From: Tetragonia tetragonoides | Lineage: Eukaryota > Streptophyta > Magnoliopsida > Caryophyllales > Aizoaceae | Direction: 5' to 3' | Assembly: GCA_038025085.1 (NCBI GenBank) | Contig: CM076147.1 | Location: forward strand, 41,662,766-41,726,765 | Length of the DNA stretch: 64,000 bases | In this document: one piece after another, positions 60,559 through 64,000 of the stretch | How the letters are laid out: each line of letters begins with the position of its first letter | Position numbering within the stretch: the stretch's first letter is position 1 | Made by a program: the position numbers and the translations under genes | Notes under the pieces: model-generated | The model's database searches: none | The model's input: the letters and a program-made list of their open reading frames with translations, nothing else | What the model was told of the DNA's origin: nothing

Positions 60559-60735
60559 TTTTGTTGGTTCACGATTAAGGGTATTCACCGTCGATTACAA
60601 TGACTATTTCCCCGCGCTAGCTTGTAGATACCTCAAAGGGTGAGATAGCTGGCCAAGAAATTTACTCAAGGCGAGATTCGAATTCTCAAATTTAGTTAAG
60701 CATGGATGAGTCTGTACCACCCCTCCTCCTTGGTT
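60559..60735 (-). mobile_element. tRNA-derived SINE (second family)
   Basis: Read on the minus strand it begins near GGTGGTACAGACTCATCC (A-box-like), has a B box GAATTCGAATCTCGCC, and ends in GGTTCACGA-type bases reversed before an A-rich tail. Near-perfect 18-bp direct repeats flank it: aaattcatcctatacttt (60541-60558) and aaatccatcttatacttt (60736-60753). Its 3' half matches the truncated copy at 16730-17374. Confidence 0.8.
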
Positions 60736-60753
60736 AAATCCATCTTATACTTT

Positions 60754-61842
60754 GTAAGCACAAAAATCATCTTACAGGTTGGCATGTGTGGCAATTATCT
60801 GAACAAGAAAGTTCCAATGCCCAACATGTGTTGAGAAATACATCAACCACTGGGAATCTGATACGTATTTGGCAAGACAAAAATGGGTGGGACATCCACT
60901 CATCCTGATGATTCGTAACACTTGGGTGTAATGTACGTACACGCTCTTGTATACCGAATCAGAAATCCAAATAATTAGAAATAATTTTAATATAAAAAAA
61001 ATAGAAATAATTAATTATGACATTGGTTTAGACAAAAATCATTTATTTTTTAGGAGCAATTATCGATTTTCGATTTTCAGTCAAAAATTCATGTAAAATA
61101 TATACTTATATAGCATGCTTGGATTGAGGTTTATGCATTAGAGGGTGAAACAGAAAGATGAAGGTTGTTGGGGCCTTGAGGGTGGTGAAACTTGGTCGAG
61201 TAGAGAGAAAATAAGGAGAAAGGGGGATTGTTAAACTAGGAGGAGGGTGGTTAACTATTTTCCCCTCCCTCCATAAATGAGTAATTATTATTTTCTACCA
61301 CTTAAAATATAACCTGCACCATCACCTCCACAGCTATACCTCTTATTTTACTCTTAAATCTTCTCTATTACCCATTGAATACATTACTTTCTTTCCAAAC
61401 ACGCCCACATTGTTAGTATTAGCCAAGAAAAAAAAAATAAAGAAGTAAAAAGTAGTGTATCATTTAGCATTTCATTTTCCGGCATGATTACTGCTGGGAG
61501 AGAAATGTTCAAGGGTGTTTCCAAAATGGTGAAAGTTTTAACAATTTTGTTTCCCTATCATATTGGTAGAAACTGTCGGAAGTAGAAGTATATACCAATC
61601 TCGCTATATTGGAAAAAATGGTAACTCATGGTATCAGAGTAAAGAGAGATTAAGAGGTCAACTTTTGGTAAAGTATAACTTTTTTCCTATGATTGTCTGT
61701 AAGCACAATGTAAGGTGGGCATGTGCATCATTTACGTTTCAAACTTAATGAGCATTCGGGAGGGGGTGTAATGAGGAATATAACATTAATCCGCCCTATA
61801 ACTATCAACTTAAACTTTTGGTATCAGCTAGGAGTTTAGGTA
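60754..61842. other. Intergenic stretch, nothing recognised
   Basis: AT-rich DNA with no coding, tRNA-like or inverted-repeat structure that I could support. Confidence 0.5.
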
Positions 61843-61859
61843 AAAAAAAAAACAGAGAA

Positions 61860-62020
61860 AAAAAAAAAGATTACGCTTTCTTTGAGCGCCTCCATGAACC
61901 CTTTCCTAGGCACTCGTGGAGAAGTTAATCGTGAGACCTGATGCAGCAAGCAATCAGGAATCGAATTCTGTACTATCTTTATAGATTCACCATTTACCAC
62001 TACGCCATATGCCCTGGACA
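61860..62020 (-). mobile_element. Possible tRNA-derived SINE
   Basis: The minus strand reads GGGCATATGGCGTAGTGGTAA (A-box-like) and then GAATTCGATTCCTG (B-box-like). It ends at a T run on its own strand (A run at 61843-61869 on plus). The flanking duplication is unclear. Confidence 0.4.
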
Positions 62021-62475
62021 GGAGTTCATGTTGTTAGGAAATAATATTCTAGTAATACTGCTATTAGGAATATTATTCTAGTACTCTTAATATTATTCCC
62101 TAACACATGTATGTAGTTAAGTGATTGTAGATTGCTTGTATTCTATACTCCCAAAACATTCGTCATCGTCTCATCGATGAAGGTACTTGTTACACCTTGT
62201 TAATCAACATATGCTCATTTACTATCATTTCATGTACACTTGTATATTGATGGTCTGATGGTCGACCGTCTTAAGTACTCAAGATTCCTTGTCAAAATCT
62301 GGATTACATTTTCCCCTCCAGAAGTTAGAAGGTTTGATTTGCACAGGAGAGCGGGAACTTAATCCCTAATCGATCAGTTTATTTTTTAAACGACAGCATC
62401 AGTTATTTATTTGCAAAAGCATAAACAATTGGGACTAATTATTTTCAATAAGTGAGACGCCGGTGATTATCAACA

Positions 62476-62491
62476 GGGGACGGAGGGAGTA
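62476..62491. repeat. Single Stowaway-type terminus
   Basis: ggggacggagggagta matches the right end of the MITE at 5723-5994, including the TA. I found no matching left end, so it is a fragment. Confidence 0.45.
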
Positions 62492-62889
62492 ATTCGGATT
62501 GCATTTTGGCTTGGGAACCTCACATGCTCAAGTTGTAAGCTGTGACAACTGAGAAGTACTTATAAATACTGCAGTAATACTGGTACAATCAGTAAAAAAC
62601 ATCGATTTTTTTTATTTATTTTTTTTCCTGAATTGAAAATGCTACTAAGTACTATTCATTACAAGAGAACTTATTTCATAATGTAGGATCATCAGTCTAA
62701 GGAATTAGCTAGCAGAGCTTTAGACTTGGCTAAGCTAGCGGCTACAAACTGCATAACTACAAAGTTTTCAGCCTTAGACAAAGTTTTTGATCAATAACTC
62801 TATCCGGAAGTAATTGTCACGTTTTCTACCCTAGTAACAATTACTATCGTACATAGAGAGTACTTTATGATTGATTGAAGTAACCTTTT

Positions 62890-63937
62890 TCATAGTGAAA
62901 AGTTTACTGATTGATGTTCAGGCCAATAATCAGCTCGAAGAGTCGCAAGTATTTTCTCATTTACCTGTAAACCCTTGGTAAGAACATCATCCGAAATAAA
63001 CGAACTGAATAAAGCACTAGCAACGACAACCAATCCAGGTTGTTGGCCACCAAATGCAACAAAAGCCACAGCAGGTGTTTTACCAAGATTGAGTTGAAAG
63101 TGAATAAGACTTTGTGGGAACACATAAATGTCCCCCTTGTTAAGCACCTTAGCATAGACTTTGTTACCTCCTGTTTGTAAGTTTGCAGACACAAATCCTG
63201 CATAAAGGGTTCCCTCTATGACTGTCAACATTTCCGAGGCACGGGGGTGGTAATGAGGAGGGTTAAGGCCGCCAGGCGCGAAATCTACCCGGCCCATTGC
63301 CACGCCTAGTGTGTTTATAGCCGGAAATGTAGTCACATTCACTTGTACAACCTTAGATCCGAACCTGTTATTTGTGTCTCCGACTGTGTCATAGCCTCTG
63401 TATAAGAAGTCGTCCGCTGTCACATCCTTTGGGTTCTTGCAATACAACCCATTGACAAATACTACATAAGCAAGGGAAAGGATGGAGAGAAAATTTAGTA
63501 CATCAGATTAAAGGACATATCATCATATATATGCAAAAACACTCAATAGATCATATAAGATAAACTTATCAATGTTACATTCAAGAAGAGCTTGGTGTGG
63601 ATAGCGTAGTGACCCATCCCCCACTCATCCCCAGTAATAATGACTAGGGATCGAGTCTCATTGCCTCGAAAGAGGAGTTTTCTTGCAACTTTTTTGTTTT
63701 TAGATGGCGTATATGGAGTAATACTATTTGAAGAAATGTTACTGTGATAAAAATTAAATGTGAAATTTTCATATGGAGAACTAAAAATATATTACCAGCA
63801 GTTTGAGGATCTGTAACACCAACACAAAAATCTTGAAGGGGACCAGGATCATAGGCATAGCTTGTGTAAAGCGTCAAGCTCAGGACAACAGTCATGGCCA
63901 ATAACATTGCATAACAAGCTCTTCTAGGATTCGCCAT
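62890..63937 (-). CDS. Germin-like protein (cupin, subfamily 1 type)
   Basis: Two exons (63937-63796 and 63461-62890) join in frame to about 237 aa. Germin-like proteins are secreted, Mn-binding cupin hexamers of the cell wall; some have superoxide dismutase or oxalate oxidase activity. The N-terminus MANPRRACYAMLLAMTVVLS… to TSYAYDPGPLQDFCVG is a signal peptide followed by the conserved 'DPxPLQDFC' start. The paired cysteines (DFCVG and LYCKNP) are present. Cupin box 1 (GGLNPPHYHPRASEML) keeps two His and the Glu, and box 2 (GDIYVFPQSLIHFQLN) keeps the third His, so metal binding should be intact. The intron interrupts the codon after PQTA, a common position in the family. Confidence 0.93.
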
Positions 63938-64000
63938 TTGATGATATTTTCTTTTTCTTTTTCTTTTTTGTTTACTACTTGAACGATCTCTTTCTATCGC

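Overview
The window is nuclear DNA from a flowering plant. The genes have many short exons with GT/AG introns, lie in AT-rich intergenic DNA, and include plant-specific families (FIE, a PPR protein, 2S albumins, a germin-like protein), alongside plant-type LINEs, SINEs, Stowaway/Harbinger MITEs and a Helitron end. It looks like a eudicot. A Caryophyllales origin is possible from the general look of the repeats and albumins, but I cannot establish it from this sequence.

Layout from left to right. 1-1433 (-): an ACD6-like ankyrin gene with two reading-frame breaks, running off the left edge. 2985-3460 (-): a decayed copy of the 3' end of FIE. 4883-10658 (-): an intact 13-exon FIE gene (Polycomb PRC2 subunit, 370 aa), with a Stowaway MITE and a SINE in its introns and a 30-bp duplication over one splice donor. 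11585-12262 (+): an intronless, probably plastid-targeted protein of unknown function. 12820-27696 (-): a 16-exon pentatricopeptide-repeat gene (about 882 aa) whose long introns hold SINEs, MITEs and LINE remnants. 29843-37048 (-): a full-length but dead L1-type LINE with an RNase H domain and a perfect 13-bp target-site duplication. 39865-41238 (+): a hexameric polyubiquitin gene with a leader intron and stress-type promoter motifs. 44872-46852 (+): gene debris, including a TPR5/RPAP3-like exon split by a Harbinger-type MITE. 47995-48438 and 52449-52874 (-): two 2S albumin storage-protein genes separated by a 5'-truncated LINE. 53795-56083: a Helitron-like region with a 420-bp tandem duplication. 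56300-59001 (+): translation initiation factor eIF1/SUI1 with a long leader intron. 62890-63937 (-): a germin-like protein.

The genes are ordinary single-gene loci, not a pathway cluster. The two 2S albumins are the only functional pair, and both have seed-type RY and ACGT promoter motifs. I did not find a new multi-gene system. The interesting material is structural: duplicated splice donors in FIE, a FIE pseudogene fragment, a MITE that precisely splits a TPR exon, a nested SINE/MITE insertion, and a LINE with promoter-like 5' repeats.
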